Source: Rufibacter radiotolerans
GTDB lineage: Bacteria; Bacteroidota; Bacteroidia; Cytophagales; Hymenobacteraceae
DNA: 64,000 bases
NCBI RefSeq assembly: GCF_001078055.1
Contig: NZ_CP010777.1
Location: 2,006,408 to 2,070,407, forward strand
Reading direction: 5' to 3'
The notes under the pieces are model-generated. The model was not told the DNA's origin. It ran no database searches and saw only the letters and a list, made by a program, of their open reading frames with translations. A program made the position numbers and the translations under genes. The first letter of the stretch is position 1. Each line of letters begins with the position of its first letter. Positions 17,612-28,085 of this stretch are shown in pieces.

Positions 17612-18112
17612 CTATGATTTTAATTCAAGTACTTCTTCTGAAGTAAGGATTTTATAGATGTCCAGCACAATGATCAGGCGGTCTTCATATTTACCGATGC
17701 CCTCAATGAAATTCTCATTGATATTGACATCCTGTATAAAAGAAGGCGCCTTGTCTATACTTGACACCGGAAGAGAGAGCGATTGTGGCACTTCCCTTAC
17801 AATAAAGCCCATGGTATAATCTCTGGCCTCCATGACCAGGGTGTAGGTATGCGCTTTGGCCGGACCTTGGGCGGGCGTTATTCTAAAGCGCTCCTCCAGG
17901 TCCATAATGGCTATAATATCTCCCCTGATATTAGAAACACCTTTTATAAAGGAAGGAGTCTTGGGCATGCGGGTGATTTCAGGGGTAATGGTTACCTCTT
18001 TCACCTGATCAATGCGCACCCCGTACTCTTCATTGCCTAGTTTAAAAACAATGAGGTGTACTTTAACCTCTATGGCCGTCTCTTTTTTATCACGTATATT
18101 CTGTGATTCCAT
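17612..18112 (-). CDS. cheW: Chemotaxis coupling protein CheW
   Basis: A 166-residue CheW: FKLGNEEYGVRIDQVKEV, IKGVSNIRGDIIAIMDL (the conserved NLRG-like receptor/kinase contact, here NIRG) and RLIIVLDIYKIL. It links the large receptor to CheA. Its ATG shares one base with the receptor's TAA stop (TAATG), which implies translational coupling and matched production of receptor and coupling protein. Confidence 0.93.
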   Translation of the reverse strand: MESQNIRDKKETAIEVKVHLIVFKLGNEEYGVRIDQVKEVTITPEITRMPKTPSFIKGVSNIRGDIIAIMDLEERFRITPAQGPAKAHTYTLVMEARDYTMGFIVREVPQSLSLPVSSIDKAPSFIQDVNINENFIEGIGKYEDRLIIVLDIYKILTSEEVLELKS

Positions 18113-21100
18113 TACTCCTGGCCTCTGTTTTTAGCATTCTTTTTCACGGTCCCCTTTTTGGTCAGGTCCTCCTCTGGGAAATCTTCACCGGTAAAGGCGC
18201 GTCTTCTGTTTTGGGGCACCGCCGTTAATTTGCGGGCGTTCCGGTTAGGGAATACCAGGTTACCGTTCACAAGTTTGAAGGCAGAGATACTTACCTGCAG
18301 GTCATCAGCAATGTCATTCAGGCGCTGGCTGGAAGAGGTAAGTTCTTGCATGGAAGCCGACAGTTGTTTGGCGGTTCCTGCTACCTGCTGCGTACCAGAG
18401 GCCGTTTGCTCTGCAATGGCTACCACTTCTTCTACGTACTTCACAACGTCACCGATAGAGGTTTTCTGTACCTCGGTAGAAACCAAGATGTCCTGGGCAC
18501 TGCGGAGCGTTTCACCGCTGGAAGTAGCAATGTTCTTGAAGGCACCGGATGCTTCAAAGGTGGCATTCTTTCCTTTCAATACCCGGCCTTCCATGGTCGC
18601 GATCGCCGCGGCAGCAGAAGAGGTATCTTTCTTCACGTCGTCTACCAGCGTGGCAATCTCACTCGCTGACTTGCGTGAACCTTCGGCCAGTTTCCGAATC
18701 TCTTCGGCTACTACCGCGAACCCGCGTCCTGCCTCACCTGCTCTGGCCGCCTCAATGGCCGCGTTCAGGGCCAGTAAGTTGGTTTGAGCGGCAATGTCTG
18801 TGATTACGCCCAGTGACTTGGAGATTTCCTGGCTGCGGGTGCTTAGTACTTCAATGGTTTTGGCAGTAAGCGCGGCAGAAGAAGAAATCTCCTCCATGTT
18901 GCGCACCACCTCGGCCACTGTTTTAAGACCCAGCTGGGAAGTTTCCTCACCCATTACCGCGGAACGGTTCACCACATCAGCCTTGTTGGCTGTTTCTTTG
19001 GTGGCCTTCATGATCTCTTCAATCAGTTTGAAGGCCTGGTCTGTTTTCAAGGCTTGGTTTTGCGCGCCTTCTGCCATTTGTTGCATGGCTAAAGCTACGT
19101 CTACCGTTACCCGGTTCATTTCCAAACCTTTGGCGGCCATCTCTTCAGAAGAGCTACCTACAATGAGGGATGAATCGTTGATCTCACCCAATAGGGCATT
19201 CAAGTTGTCAACCGCCAGGTTCAAGGCATTAGACATGGCCAGAATATCCCCAGCGGTATGAATCTCTACCTTCTGGGTTAAATCACCCTCAGAGATAGAA
19301 CGTACCACTCTGGATACTTCCAGTACCGGCGTTACAATAGACTCTAAGAGATCATTTAAGGTATCTACCAGTTCTTTCCAGCTTCCGCTCACACCATGCA
19401 CGGTGGCACGCTCAGTGAGTTTGCCTTCTACCCCTGCAACTCTGGCCACCCGGCTAACCTCACCCGCTAAGCGGTTCAAGTCTTCCACCATGCTGTTAAT
19501 GGTGTCTGCCAGATCTGCCAATTCGCCTTTGGCTTGTAAGGTAAGTTTCTGCGTTAAGTCACCTTTAGATACCGCGGTTACTACTTTCACAATACCCCGT
19601 ACCTGTGTGGTAAGGTTAGATGCCATCACGTTCACATTGTCTGTGAGGTCTTTCCAAACCCCAGCCACGTTCGGTACCTTGGCTTGTCCGCCTAGTCTAC
19701 CCTCCGTACCCACTTCCAAGGCCACCCGGGTTACTTCACCGGCGAAGATGTTGAGCGAATCCACCATTTGGTTCAGGTTGTCCTTCAACTCTGCAAGCTC
19801 ACCGCGAACGTTCACCGTGATCTTTTGGGTCAGGTCACCCTTCGCCACCGCAGTCGCCACGTTGGCAATGTCCCTAACCTGCAGCGTCAAGTTAGACGCC
19901 ATGGTATTTACATTATCTGTTAAGGCTTTCCAAACTCCGCCCACATTAGGTACAGTAGCTTGTCCACCTAACTTACCTTCGGTACCCACTTCAAGGGCCA
20001 CCCGGGTTACCTCACCGGCGAAGATGTTAAGCGAGTCCACCATTTGGTTCAGGATGTCCTTCAGTTGAAGAATCTCTCCTTTCACGTTCACGGTCATTTT
20101 CTGGCTCAAATCACCTTTCGCTACGGCCGTTGCTACGTTGGCAATATCCCGTACCTGAGAGGTAAGGTTAGAGGCCATGGAATTTACGTTGTCTGTCAAC
20201 GCTTTCCAGGTACCGGCTACGTTTGGCACGGAAGCCTGGCCACCTAGTTTTCCTTCGGTTCCTACCTCTAACGCCACACGGGTTACCTCGCCGGCGAAGA
20301 TGTTCAGCGAATCCACCATCTGGTTTAAGATGTTCTTCAGCTCAAGGAGTTCACCTTTTACATCAACCGTGATTTTCTGGGTCAAATCCCCTTTCGCCAC
20401 CGCGGTCGCTACGTTAGCAATATCCCGCACCTGCAGCGTCAGATTAGACGCCATGGAGTTTACATTATCGGTCAGTTCTTTCCAGGTACCGCGTACTTTT
20501 GGTACGGAAGCTTGTCCGCCCAATTTCCCTTCGGTTCCTACTTCCCTGGCCACCCGGGTTACCTCATCTGCAAAGATGTTAAGGGAGTCCACCATCTGGT
20601 TCAGGTTATTCTTCAGTTCGGCAAGTTCGCCTTTTACATCTACCGTGATCTTCTGGCTCAGGTCACCTCTCGCCACTGCGGTTGCTACGTTGGCAATATC
20701 CCGCACCTGAGAAGTCAGGTTACCAGCCATGTAGTTTACGTTCTCAGTAAGGTCTTTCCAAACCCCACCCACGTTAGGTACATTAGCTTGGCCACCCAAG
20801 ATACCCTCAGTACCCACTTCACGGGCCACCCGGGTTACCTCACCGGCAAAGATGTTTAGTGAATCCACCATCTGGTTGATGTTCTCTTTTAACTGGAGCA
20901 TTTCACCCCGAACATCTACTGTGATTTTCTGGCTCAAATCTCCACGGGCAACTGCCGTGGCTACGTTGGCTATATCTCGTACCTGGCTGGTCAAGTTGCC
21001 GGCCATGTAGTTTACATTATCTGTTAAGGCTTTCCAGGTACCGGCTACGTTTGGCACAGATGCCTGGCCACCTAGTTTTCCTTCAGTACCTACCTCTAGA

Positions 21101-23847
21101 GCAACCCGGGTCACCTCACTGGCAAACGAGCTCAGCTGGTCTACCATGGTGTTGATCACGTCCTTGATCTGCAGGATCTCGCCCCGCACGTCCACGGTGA
21201 TCTTCTGGGTCAGGTCGCCGTTGGCGATCGCGGTCGCCACCTTGGACACGTCGCGCAGCTGTACCGTCAGGTTGCCCGCCATCGCGTTCACGTTGTCGGT
21301 CAGGTCCTTCCAGGTGCCGGCCACGCCTTTCACCTCGGCCTGGCCGCCCAGTTTACCCTCGGTTCCCACTTCACGGGCCACTCTGGTCACCTCGCTGGCA
21401 AACGAGCTCAGCTGGTCTACCATGGTGTTGATCACGTCCTTGATCTGCAGGATCTCGCCCCGCACGTCCACGGTGATCTTCTGGGTCAGGTCGCCGTTGG
21501 CGATCGCGGTCGCCACCTTGGACACGTCGCGCAGCTGTACCGTCAGGTTGCCCGCCATCGCGTTCACGTTGTCGGTCAGGTCCTTCCAGGTGCCGGCCAC
21601 GCCTTTCACCTCGGCCTGGCCGCCCAGTTTACCCTCGGTTCCTACTTCCAAGGCTACCCTTGTAACCTCACCAGCAAATACGTTCAGGGAGTCCACCATC
21701 TGGTTGAGGTTGTCCTTCAACTCAGCAAGCTCACCTTTTACATTTACCGTGATTTTCTGGCTCAGGTCACCCAAGGCCACCGCGGTCGCCACATTGGCAA
21801 TATCCCGTACCTGAAGTGTCAGGTTAGAAGCCATGTAGTTCACGTTGTCTGTCAGGTCTTTCCAAACGCCACCTACATTAGGTACAGACGCCTGGCCACC
21901 CAATTTACCTTCGGTACCAACCTCTCTTGCCACGCGGGTTACCTCGCCGGCGAAGATGTTGAGAGAGTCCACCATCTGGTTCAGGTTTTCCTTTAATTGA
22001 AGGAGTTCCCCATTTACATTTACTGTTATTTTCTGGCTCAAGTCACCACGTGCAACCGCAGTCGCTACGTTGGCAATATCACGTACCTGGCTGGTCAAGT
22101 TACCGGCCATGTAGTTCACATTGTCTGTCAGGTCTTTCCAAACCCCGCCCACATTCGGCACGGAAGCCTGGCCACCTAGTTTTCCTTCGGTACCTACCTC
22201 CAACGCCACGCGGGTTACCTCACCGGCGAAGATGTTGAGGGAGTCCACCATTTGGTTCAAGTTGTCCTTCAGCTGAAGGAGCTCGCCATTCACGTTCACC
22301 GTGATCTTCTGGCTAAGGTCTCCTCTCGCTACGGCAGTTGCTACGTTGGCAATGTCCCGCACCTGAAGCGTCAGATTAGACGCCATGGAGTTTACGTTGT
22401 CGGTTAGTTCTTTCCAGATACCGGCTACTTTCGGCACGTTGGCCTGGCCTCCTAGTAATCCTTCGGTTCCTACCTCACGTGCTACCCGGGTTACCTCATC
22501 CGCGAAGATGTTCAAAGAGTCCACCATCTGGTTGAGGTTGTCCTTCAGCTCGGCTAACTCTCCTTTTACATTAACGGTGATCTTCTGAGTCAAATCGCCT
22601 TTTGCTACCGCGGTCGCCACGTTGGCGATGTCACGGAGCTGGGAGGTCAAGTTGGAGGCCATGGTGTTCACGTTGTCAGTGAGGTCTTTCCAAACCCCGC
22701 CTACGTTTGGCACTTTCGCTTGACCACCTAGTTTCCCCTCGGTACCCACTTCACGGGCTACCCGGGTTACCTCATCCCCGAAGATGTTCAAAGAGTCCAC
22801 CATCTGGTTGATGTTCTCCTTCATCTGGAGCATCTCCCCTTTCAGGTCCACGGTTACTTTCTGGTCCAGGTTACCCTGGGCCACCGCCGTGGTTACTTTT
22901 GCAATGTCACGCACCTGAGAAGTCAGGTTGGAGGCCATCGCGTTCACGTTATCGGTTAGTTCTTTCCAGATACCTGCCACGTTTGGCACAGAGGCCTGGC
23001 CGCCCAATTTCCCTTCGGTACCCACTTCAAGGGCCACCCGGGTTACCTCACCGGCAAAAAGGTTCAGGTTGTCAATAGTACGGTTAATGGTTTCGGCCAT
23101 GACCTTGAAGTCACCGGAAACGGGAATCTGGAACGTCTCATCCAGGTTACCCCGGGAGATGTTCTTCAGTACCTTGCCTACCTCCAATACCGGAACGGCG
23201 ATGGAGTCCACCAAACCGTTGATATTGTTGATCATGTCTTTCCAGAAACCGGAGGCGTTCTCTGCTGAGGCACGGGCTTTCAGGTTACCCTCTACCCCGG
23301 CTACTTTAGAAATACGCGACACCTCACCACCTACCCCGCCAATCATCTCCACCATGGAGTTGTAGGCTTCGGCTATTTCTGAGAAGATATCATTATTCTG
23401 TTTTGTCAAACGCACCGAGACGTCACCCTTCTTAAAGGCGTCTAAGGCGTAAAGCACCCGGTTTAGCTGCTCATTGATATAGTCAGAGCCCTGAATCAGG
23501 ATGTTTTCCCGGGGGGTATTGCTTTTGCGGGCCTGGTCATTGGCACCAACGACTAAAGTCTTATCCCCGTCAGCCGCTAAACTCTCCATATCTTTTGCTA
23601 TTGCCCTGGTTTTAGGTCCTGTGGTCTTCACCGCTACCTCTTTCCCATTTTCCATCGCCTCACCCTCAGGAGCCACCTCAACAGATTTCCGGACAGCATC
23701 TGCGACAGAAGCAGGTGCGGGCTGTTCCTCTGGCATCACTTCCGTGGCAGGAGTAATGGTGCCTTGTGGTTGTTCAGCAGGCGTTTCAGCCTCTGTTTTC
23801 CCAATCAGCTTATCCTTGTTGAGTTTTAAGTTTTTACCTAAAGCCAT
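18112..23847 (-). CDS. Soluble poly-HAMP methyl-accepting chemotaxis protein, 1911 residues
   Basis: Residues 1-125 are disordered, Pro/Glu/Lys-rich, and open with a basic peptide ([16 protein letters not shown]). A HAMP-like segment (about 128-172) leads to 15 tandem units of exactly 92 residues (175-1554). Thirteen central units are near-identical ([44 protein letters not shown]); the first and last are diverged. Each unit is a HAMP pair, as in fungal group III (Nik1/Os-1) kinases. The signalling hairpin follows (about 1565-1850, tip [20 protein letters not shown]). No membrane segment is present, so it is cytoplasmic. Units 6 and 7 are a recent duplication with a different base composition. 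Confidence 0.93.
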   Translation of the reverse strand: MALGKNLKLNKDKLIGKTEAETPAEQPQGTITPATEVMPEEQPAPASVADAVRKSVEVAPEGEAMENGKEVAVKTTGPKTRAIAKDMESLAADGDKTLVVGANDQARKSNTPRENILIQGSDYINEQLNRVLYALDAFKKGDVSVRLTKQNNDIFSEIAEAYNSMVEMIGGVGGEVSRISKVAGVEGNLKARASAENASGFWKDMINNINGLVDSIAVPVLEVGKVLKNISRGNLDETFQIPVSGDFKVMAETINRTIDNLNLFAGEVTRVALEVGTEGKLGGQASVPNVAGIWKELTDNVNAMASNLTSQVRDIAKVTTAVAQGNLDQKVTVDLKGEMLQMKENINQMVDSLNIFGDEVTRVAREVGTEGKLGGQAKVPNVGGVWKDLTDNVNTMASNLTSQLRDIANVATAVAKGDLTQKITVNVKGELAELKDNLNQMVDSLNIFADEVTRVAREVGTEGLLGGQANVPKVAGIWKELTDNVNSMASNLTLQVRDIANVATAVARGDLSQKITVNVNGELLQLKDNLNQMVDSLNIFAGEVTRVALEVGTEGKLGGQASVPNVGGVWKDLTDNVNYMAGNLTSQVRDIANVATAVARGDLSQKITVNVNGELLQLKENLNQMVDSLNIFAGEVTRVAREVGTEGKLGGQASVPNVGGVWKDLTDNVNYMASNLTLQVRDIANVATAVALGDLSQKITVNVKGELAELKDNLNQMVDSLNVFAGEVTRVALEVGTEGKLGGQAEVKGVAGTWKDLTDNVNAMAGNLTVQLRDVSKVATAIANGDLTQKITVDVRGEILQIKDVINTMVDQLSSFASEVTRVAREVGTEGKLGGQAEVKGVAGTWKDLTDNVNAMAGNLTVQLRDVSKVATAIANGDLTQKITVDVRGEILQIKDVINTMVDQLSSFASEVTRVALEVGTEGKLGGQASVPNVAGTWKALTDNVNYMAGNLTSQVRDIANVATAVARGDLSQKITVDVRGEMLQLKENINQMVDSLNIFAGEVTRVAREVGTEGILGGQANVPNVGGVWKDLTENVNYMAGNLTSQVRDIANVATAVARGDLSQKITVDVKGELAELKNNLNQMVDSLNIFADEVTRVAREVGTEGKLGGQASVPKVRGTWKELTDNVNSMASNLTLQVRDIANVATAVAKGDLTQKITVDVKGELLELKNILNQMVDSLNIFAGEVTRVALEVGTEGKLGGQASVPNVAGTWKALTDNVNSMASNLTSQVRDIANVATAVAKGDLSQKMTVNVKGEILQLKDILNQMVDSLNIFAGEVTRVALEVGTEGKLGGQATVPNVGGVWKALTDNVNTMASNLTLQVRDIANVATAVAKGDLTQKITVNVRGELAELKDNLNQMVDSLNIFAGEVTRVALEVGTEGRLGGQAKVPNVAGVWKDLTDNVNVMASNLTTQVRGIVKVVTAVSKGDLTQKLTLQAKGELADLADTINSMVEDLNRLAGEVSRVARVAGVEGKLTERATVHGVSGSWKELVDTLNDLLESIVTPVLEVSRVVRSISEGDLTQKVEIHTAGDILAMSNALNLAVDNLNALLGEINDSSLIVGSSSEEMAAKGLEMNRVTVDVALAMQQMAEGAQNQALKTDQAFKLIEEIMKATKETANKADVVNRSAVMGEETSQLGLKTVAEVVRNMEEISSSAALTAKTIEVLSTRSQEISKSLGVITDIAAQTNLLALNAAIEAARAGEAGRGFAVVAEEIRKLAEGSRKSASEIATLVDDVKKDTSSAAAAIATMEGRVLKGKNATFEASGAFKNIATSSGETLRSAQDILVSTEVQKTSIGDVVKYVEEVVAIAEQTASGTQQVAGTAKQLSASMQELTSSSQRLNDIADDLQVSISAFKLVNGNLVFPNRNARKLTAVPQNRRRAFTGEDFPEEDLTKKGTVKKNAKNRGQE
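19186..23325 (-). repeat. Array of 15 coding repeats of 276 bp (HAMP pairs)
   Basis: The period is 276 bases (92 codons) throughout the receptor gene. DNA identity between units varies, and most neighbours differ at many third positions, so the array is old but kept similar at protein level. The first unit begins at 23325 and the last ends at 19186. Confidence 0.92.
21119..21642 (-). repeat. Recent tandem duplication of one 276-bp unit
   Basis: About 248 bases at 21119-21366 recur without a mismatch that I can see at 21395-21642, offset 276. They encode units 6 and 7, which differ only at VALEV versus VAREV. The segment is richer in G+C than the other units: 80 of 120 bases at 21181-21300 against 30 of 60 at 22081-22140 by hand count. 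Confidence 0.9.
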
Positions 23848-23979
23848 CTTATTCTTTGATTGAAGAGCGTTATTATGATTGAAGGCCTAAACCCAGCCTA
23901 AATTGATTATTTAAGGGGTTTGCAAATCAAACCACCATGCAATTTACAAAAAAATACCCTAAACATTTCAGCTTATATG

Positions 23980-24729
23980 CTAACCTAATGAGATAAATTC
24001 CTTAGCAAGGGCCAGGTAGTCTTTGGCTCCGTGGGAAGAGGCATCATAATCCAGTACACTTTGCCCAAATGAAGGCGCCTCGGCCAGTTTCACATTCAAC
24101 CTTATGCGCTGCTGGAAGATATATTCTTCCAGGTTCTCCTTTAGATAATCCTCAATCTCGGTGCTCAATTTCCGGCGTTTGTCATACATCACCACCACAA
24201 TGCCCTTTACCTTAAGGTCTGCGTTAAACGTGGTTTTGATCTGCTGGACCGTATTTAAAATTTGCCCCAAGCCCTGCAGGGTGAGAACCTCCATCTGCAA
24301 GGGAATCAGCACCTCCTGTGAGGCCACCAGGGCATTGACCGTTAATAAAGACAAGGAAGGCGGGCAGTCAATTAAGATATAGTCATACGCAGGCAGCTCT
24401 TCCAACAGCCGTTGCAGAAACTGCTCCCGTTCGGGTTGGTTCACCAGGGAGATCTCAATGTCTACCAGTTCATTGGAGCCAGGGGCCACAAACAGGCCGT
24501 CCCGCTCCTGAATGCAGTCTACCAGTTTCTGGTGCCCGGTAAAGACATCGGCCAGGGTGGTTTCAGGTTCGGTGATACCTAAAGAATAAGAAAGATTGGC
24601 TTGGGGATCTAAATCGAGTAACAACACACGTTTGCCCAATTTACGGAGGGCGCTTCCTAAGTTAATAGTGGTGGTGGTTTTACCCGTACCCCCTTTTTGG
24701 TTGATCACCGATACGATGGTTGCTGCCAT
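23980..24729 (-). CDS. ParA family ATPase
   Basis: A 249-residue ParA/Soj-type protein without an extra DNA-binding domain. The deviant Walker A is NQKGGTGKTTTTINLG, Walker A' is LLLDLDPQANLSYSLG, and Walker B is YILIDCPPSLSLLT. No parB gene follows. Instead it lies 132 bases upstream of the soluble receptor on the same strand, like the ParA homologues PpfA and ParC that position chemosensory clusters in other bacteria. A general chromosome-segregation role is the alternative, but segregation ParA is normally next to parB. Position at the head of the che operon is the main argument. Confidence 0.85.
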   Translation of the reverse strand: MAATIVSVINQKGGTGKTTTTINLGSALRKLGKRVLLLDLDPQANLSYSLGITEPETTLADVFTGHQKLVDCIQERDGLFVAPGSNELVDIEISLVNQPEREQFLQRLLEELPAYDYILIDCPPSLSLLTVNALVASQEVLIPLQMEVLTLQGLGQILNTVQQIKTTFNADLKVKGIVVVMYDKRRKLSTEIEDYLKENLEEYIFQQRIRLNVKLAEAPSFGQSVLDYDASSHGAKDYLALAKEFISLG

Positions 24730-24803
24730 AGGTTACTTAAATGGAGAATTATTTCTGCAAGGTTCCTGCGCTGCTAAACTACACAATTTTTACCCGTGGG
24801 TTT

Positions 24804-24846
24804 AGCTGTTTTGGGCCTGTTTTCAGGAAAATAAGCCAAAACGGCT
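24804..24846. repeat. Palindromic intergenic element, copy 7
   Basis: AGCTGTTTTGGGCCTGTTTTC and AAAATAAGCCAAAACGGCT. It touches the stop codon of the downstream phosphatase gene (24850) within 4 bases. Confidence 0.75.
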
Positions 24847-24849
24847 AGG

Positions 24850-25326
24850 CTACCCTTCAAAGGCAAGATGGAACCTGCAGGTACCAGAACGTAGCCCAGA
24901 CCAGGAGAAACCTGGAAACTGGAGCCACATGATGTTTCCCTGGTTAAAAGACAAACGGTCATGGGTTAGCTGTGACGCCAGCGCACTGATGCTGGGGTTG
25001 TGGGCAATGACCAGCAGGGTATCCACCTCCTCTTCTGTGTGTTGTATAAGATGCTTGAGGTCTTCTTCGGAGTCTTCATAAATAGAGCGCTCCAGTTGCA
25101 CCTGCATAGGTTGGCCTATATTACTTAATAAGGAGTGCGCGGTCATTTGCGTTCTGACCGCCGTACTGCAAAGCACCAGCTCTGGAACTAGTTGATGGCT
25201 TTTGAGCCAAAGCCCGGCTTCCCCGGCCTGCCGCTCCCCAAACAAGGTAAGCTCCCGGTCATGGTCTGCCTGGCCCGGCAATTTGTCTGCCGTAGAGGCA
25301 TGCCGCATCAAGAGTAAATTCTTCAT
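24850..25326 (-). CDS. sixA: Histidine phosphatase family protein (SixA-like)
   Basis: The 158 residues start with the phosphohistidine loop LLLMRHASTADK (His near residue 9) and contain the second catalytic His in VIAHNPSISAL. The short length without a cap domain is that of SixA, which dephosphorylates phosphohistidine in Hpt domains. In this context a target such as the CheA Hpt domain would be attractive but is pure inference. The gene is divergent from topA and separated from parA by a palindromic element, so it may be transcribed on its own. Confidence 0.8.
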   Translation of the reverse strand: MKNLLLMRHASTADKLPGQADHDRELTLFGERQAGEAGLWLKSHQLVPELVLCSTAVRTQMTAHSLLSNIGQPMQVQLERSIYEDSEEDLKHLIQHTEEEVDTLLVIAHNPSISALASQLTHDRLSFNQGNIMWLQFPGFSWSGLRSGTCRFHLAFEG

Positions 25327-25387
25327 TGGCTAATACTACAAAAAAACCTTTTTATTCCCCTAAGGTATATCCATTTATGTCAATTGA

Positions 25388-25442
25388 GCAACCGTGTTTG
25401 CAGACACCGGTTGCATTGTCTCAAAAATTTATTTCATCTTTG
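25388..25442 (+). promoter_or_regulatory. Probable topA promoter with an upstream hairpin
   Basis: TTG (25411-25413), 21 bases, CATCTTTG (25435-25442), one mismatch from TAnnTTTG. The TTG is part of the downstream arm of an inverted repeat, GCAACCG (25388-25394) and CGGTTGC (25408-25414), so the -33 region can form a cruciform or be covered by a dimeric regulator. Confidence 0.45.
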
Positions 25443-25477
25443 AAAAATTTTCGGGCGCAGCCCTCCCACTTTCCAGT

Positions 25478-27937
25478 ATGATAAAAAACTTAGTAATTGT
25501 GGAGTCACCGGCCAAGGCCAAGACCATTGAAGGGTACCTGGGCAAGGATTTTATCGTTAAATCCAGCTTCGGGCACGTGCGTGACCTCCCCAAAGACAAC
25601 AATGCCATAGATATCCAGAATGGGTTCAAACCCACCTACGTGGTGAACGCCGACAAGCGGGAGGTAGTGTCTCAGTTGAAAAAACTGGCCAAGGAAGCGG
25701 AAGTGGTATGGCTGGCATCAGATGAGGACCGTGAGGGAGAGGCAATTTCCTGGCACCTGTCTGAGGCCCTAAACCTTAATGAGTCAAAAACGCGCCGAAT
25801 AGTTTTCCGGGAGATTACCAAGAACGCCATTTTAAATGCCATTGAGCACCCCCGCGCCATAGACGTGAACCTGGTGAACGCCCAACAGGCTCGCCGCGTA
25901 CTTGATAGGCTGGTAGGGTTTGAGTTGTCTCCGGTGCTCTGGAAAAAAATAAAGACCGGCCTTTCCGCCGGAAGGGTACAGTCTGTGGCGGTACGCCTGG
26001 TGGTGGAACGGGAACGGGAGATTGAGCGCCATAAAGCGGTGGCCACCTTTAAAATAGTGGCCCAGTTTGATGCCGGCGGAAAGCGCATGGAAGCCGAACT
26101 GAACACCCGCTTCAAAACGCAGGCCGAAGCGGAGGATTTCCTGCAGCGCTGCATTGGTGCCGCTTATGCCATTGAAAGCTTGGAGAAAAAGCCCACTAAA
26201 CGCAGCCCCGCGCCGCCTTTTACCACCTCTACCCTGCAGCAGGAAGCCAGCCGTAAGCTCTCTTTCTCTGTAGCGCAAACCATGCAGGTGGCTCAGCGGT
26301 TGTATGAGGCCGGTAAGATCTCCTACATGCGTACCGACTCGGTGAACCTGTCACAGGAAGCCCAGACCGCCGCCGCCGTAGAGATTGCCCGCATCTTTGG
26401 AGAAAACTACGTTAAGACCCGCCAATATAAAACCAAGTCCAAGCAAGCCCAGGAAGCCCACGAATCCATCAGACCCACGGACTTTGCTGCCGTGCAGGCA
26501 AGCACTGACCGTAACGAGCAGCGTCTTTATGATTTGATCCGGAAACGCGCCATTGCCTCGCAGATGGCCGATGCCGAGATTGAGAAAACCACTGCCACCA
26601 TCACTATCTCTGGCCAGCCGGAGAAACTGATCGCCACCGGCGAAGTGATCCGGTTTGAGGGTTTCCTGAAGGTGTACACTGAGTCTACCGACGATGAGGA
26701 ATTGGCGGATGATGACGTGAAAGGCATGTTGCCTCCGTTACAGGAAGGCCAGGCTCTGAACCTGCAGCGCATGCAGGCCACCGAGCGTTACAGCCGCCCG
26801 GCCCCCCGTTACACAGAAGCCAGCCTGGTGAAGAAACTGGAAGAGATGGGCATTGGCCGTCCGTCTACCTTTGCCCCTACCATCTCCACTATCCAGAAAC
26901 GCGGGTACGTAGAAAAAGACAATAGAGAAGGAAAGGAACGCGCCTATACCGTACTAACCCTGGAGAAAGACCAGATCTCGGCGCAAAAGAAAACCGAGAT
27001 GGCCGGCGCCGAAAAAGCCAAGCTCTTCCCTACGGATATTGCCATGGTGGTAACCGACTTCCTGGTGTCCCATTTTGAAAGCGTGATTGACTATTCCTTC
27101 ACCGCCAAAGTAGAGGAAGAGTTTGATGAAATTGCCTCGGGTAAAAAACAGTGGGACAAAATGTTAGAGAACTTCTACGGAAGCTTTCATAAAACCATTG
27201 AAGACAGCGCCTCGGTGGAACGGTCTACCGTAAGCGGGGCTCGCGAATTAGGGATTGACCCGGTGACAGGAAAGAAGGTCATCACCAAATTAGGTCGCTT
27301 TGGTCCTTATGTACAGTTAGGCGAGGAAGAGGAAGGATCTGAGGTTAAACCAGCATACGCCAGCCTACGGAAAGGGACCTTTATTGAGTCTATTACCCTG
27401 GAGCAGGCCTTGGAATTGTTCAAACTGCCCCGCGTGGTGGGTGAGTTTGAAGGCAAGGACATGAAAGCCGCAATTGGTCGGTTCGGCCCTTATATTCAGC
27501 ACAACAGCAAGTTCTACTCTCTACCCAAGGACTTGGACCCACTGCTGGTAACGGAAGAAGAAGCGGTGGCCTTGATTGAAGCCAAGCGCAAATCCGATGC
27601 CGAGAAACTGATCAAGTCTTTCCCTGAAAATGAGGAGGTAACAGTGTTGAACGGACGCTTTGGGCCTTACATTGTGGTAGGCAAGAAGAACGTGAAAATC
27701 CCGAAAGGCCAGGAGCCCGCTGAGTTGACCCTGGAGCAATGCCTGGAACTGGCCGCCGCCACCCCAGATAAACCAGCCCGCGGAGGCTTCAAAAAGAAAG
27801 CCGCCGCTCCTTCCGCTGACGCGCCGGCAGCCAAAAAGGCCCCGGCCAAAAAAGCGCCCGCTAAAAAGACTGCGGCCAAAAAGGCCACCGGCACCGCTAC
27901 TAAAAAGGCTACCACCGCCAAAAAGAAAGCAAGCTAG
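25478..27937 (+). CDS. topA: DNA topoisomerase I
   Basis: An 819-residue type IA enzyme. The Toprim domain starts immediately (MIKNLVIVESPAKAKTIEGY) with the acidic ASDEDREGEAISWHL. The active-site Tyr is in AGKISYMRTDSVNLS. The family signature GIGRPSTFAPTIS is followed by three zinc-finger-derived C-terminal repeats without cysteines (GRFGPYVQLG, GRFGPYIQHN, GRFGPYIVVG). The tail of about 50 residues consists of Lys/Ala/Pro repeats like histone H1, expected to bind DNA. The ATG at 25478 is the family start. It relaxes negative supercoils and is essential in most bacteria. Confidence 0.96.
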   Translation: MIKNLVIVESPAKAKTIEGYLGKDFIVKSSFGHVRDLPKDNNAIDIQNGFKPTYVVNADKREVVSQLKKLAKEAEVVWLASDEDREGEAISWHLSEALNLNESKTRRIVFREITKNAILNAIEHPRAIDVNLVNAQQARRVLDRLVGFELSPVLWKKIKTGLSAGRVQSVAVRLVVEREREIERHKAVATFKIVAQFDAGGKRMEAELNTRFKTQAEAEDFLQRCIGAAYAIESLEKKPTKRSPAPPFTTSTLQQEASRKLSFSVAQTMQVAQRLYEAGKISYMRTDSVNLSQEAQTAAAVEIARIFGENYVKTRQYKTKSKQAQEAHESIRPTDFAAVQASTDRNEQRLYDLIRKRAIASQMADAEIEKTTATITISGQPEKLIATGEVIRFEGFLKVYTESTDDEELADDDVKGMLPPLQEGQALNLQRMQATERYSRPAPRYTEASLVKKLEEMGIGRPSTFAPTISTIQKRGYVEKDNREGKERAYTVLTLEKDQISAQKKTEMAGAEKAKLFPTDIAMVVTDFLVSHFESVIDYSFTAKVEEEFDEIASGKKQWDKMLENFYGSFHKTIEDSASVERSTVSGARELGIDPVTGKKVITKLGRFGPYVQLGEEEEGSEVKPAYASLRKGTFIESITLEQALELFKLPRVVGEFEGKDMKAAIGRFGPYIQHNSKFYSLPKDLDPLLVTEEEAVALIEAKRKSDAEKLIKSFPENEEVTVLNGRFGPYIVVGKKNVKIPKGQEPAELTLEQCLELAAATPDKPARGGFKKKAAAPSADAPAAKKAPAKKAPAKKTAAKKATGTATKKATTAKKKAS

Positions 27938-27969
27938 TGGAGTAGCTTTCAGTGGATGCTTAATCGCAA

Positions 27970-28021
27970 TGAACCCCGTTTTGGGCCTGTTTTCTGTAAA
28001 ACGGGCCCAAAACGGGGTTCA
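27970..28021. repeat. Palindromic intergenic element, copy 8
   Basis: A 52-base near-perfect inverted repeat, TGAACCCCGTTTTGGGCC and GGCCCAAAACGGGGTTCA around a loop with TTTTCTGTAAAA. It begins 33 bases after the topA stop codon, so it may also act as its terminator. Confidence 0.88.
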
Positions 28022-28085
28022 TCATTTATAGAGTTACTTTCGTATTTCTATCTTATAGAGTTTAACTTCTTAAGGCTACATACTC

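Noticed and set aside
19186..23325. Regular repeats that might suggest a CRISPR or satellite array
   Set aside because: The period is 276 bases, the unit is translated as a HAMP pair throughout, and there are no spacers.
18158..23863. Many long plus-strand frames opposite the giant receptor gene
   Set aside because: They recur with the 276-base period of the receptor repeats and have no family features; they are antisense shadows of a repetitive gene.
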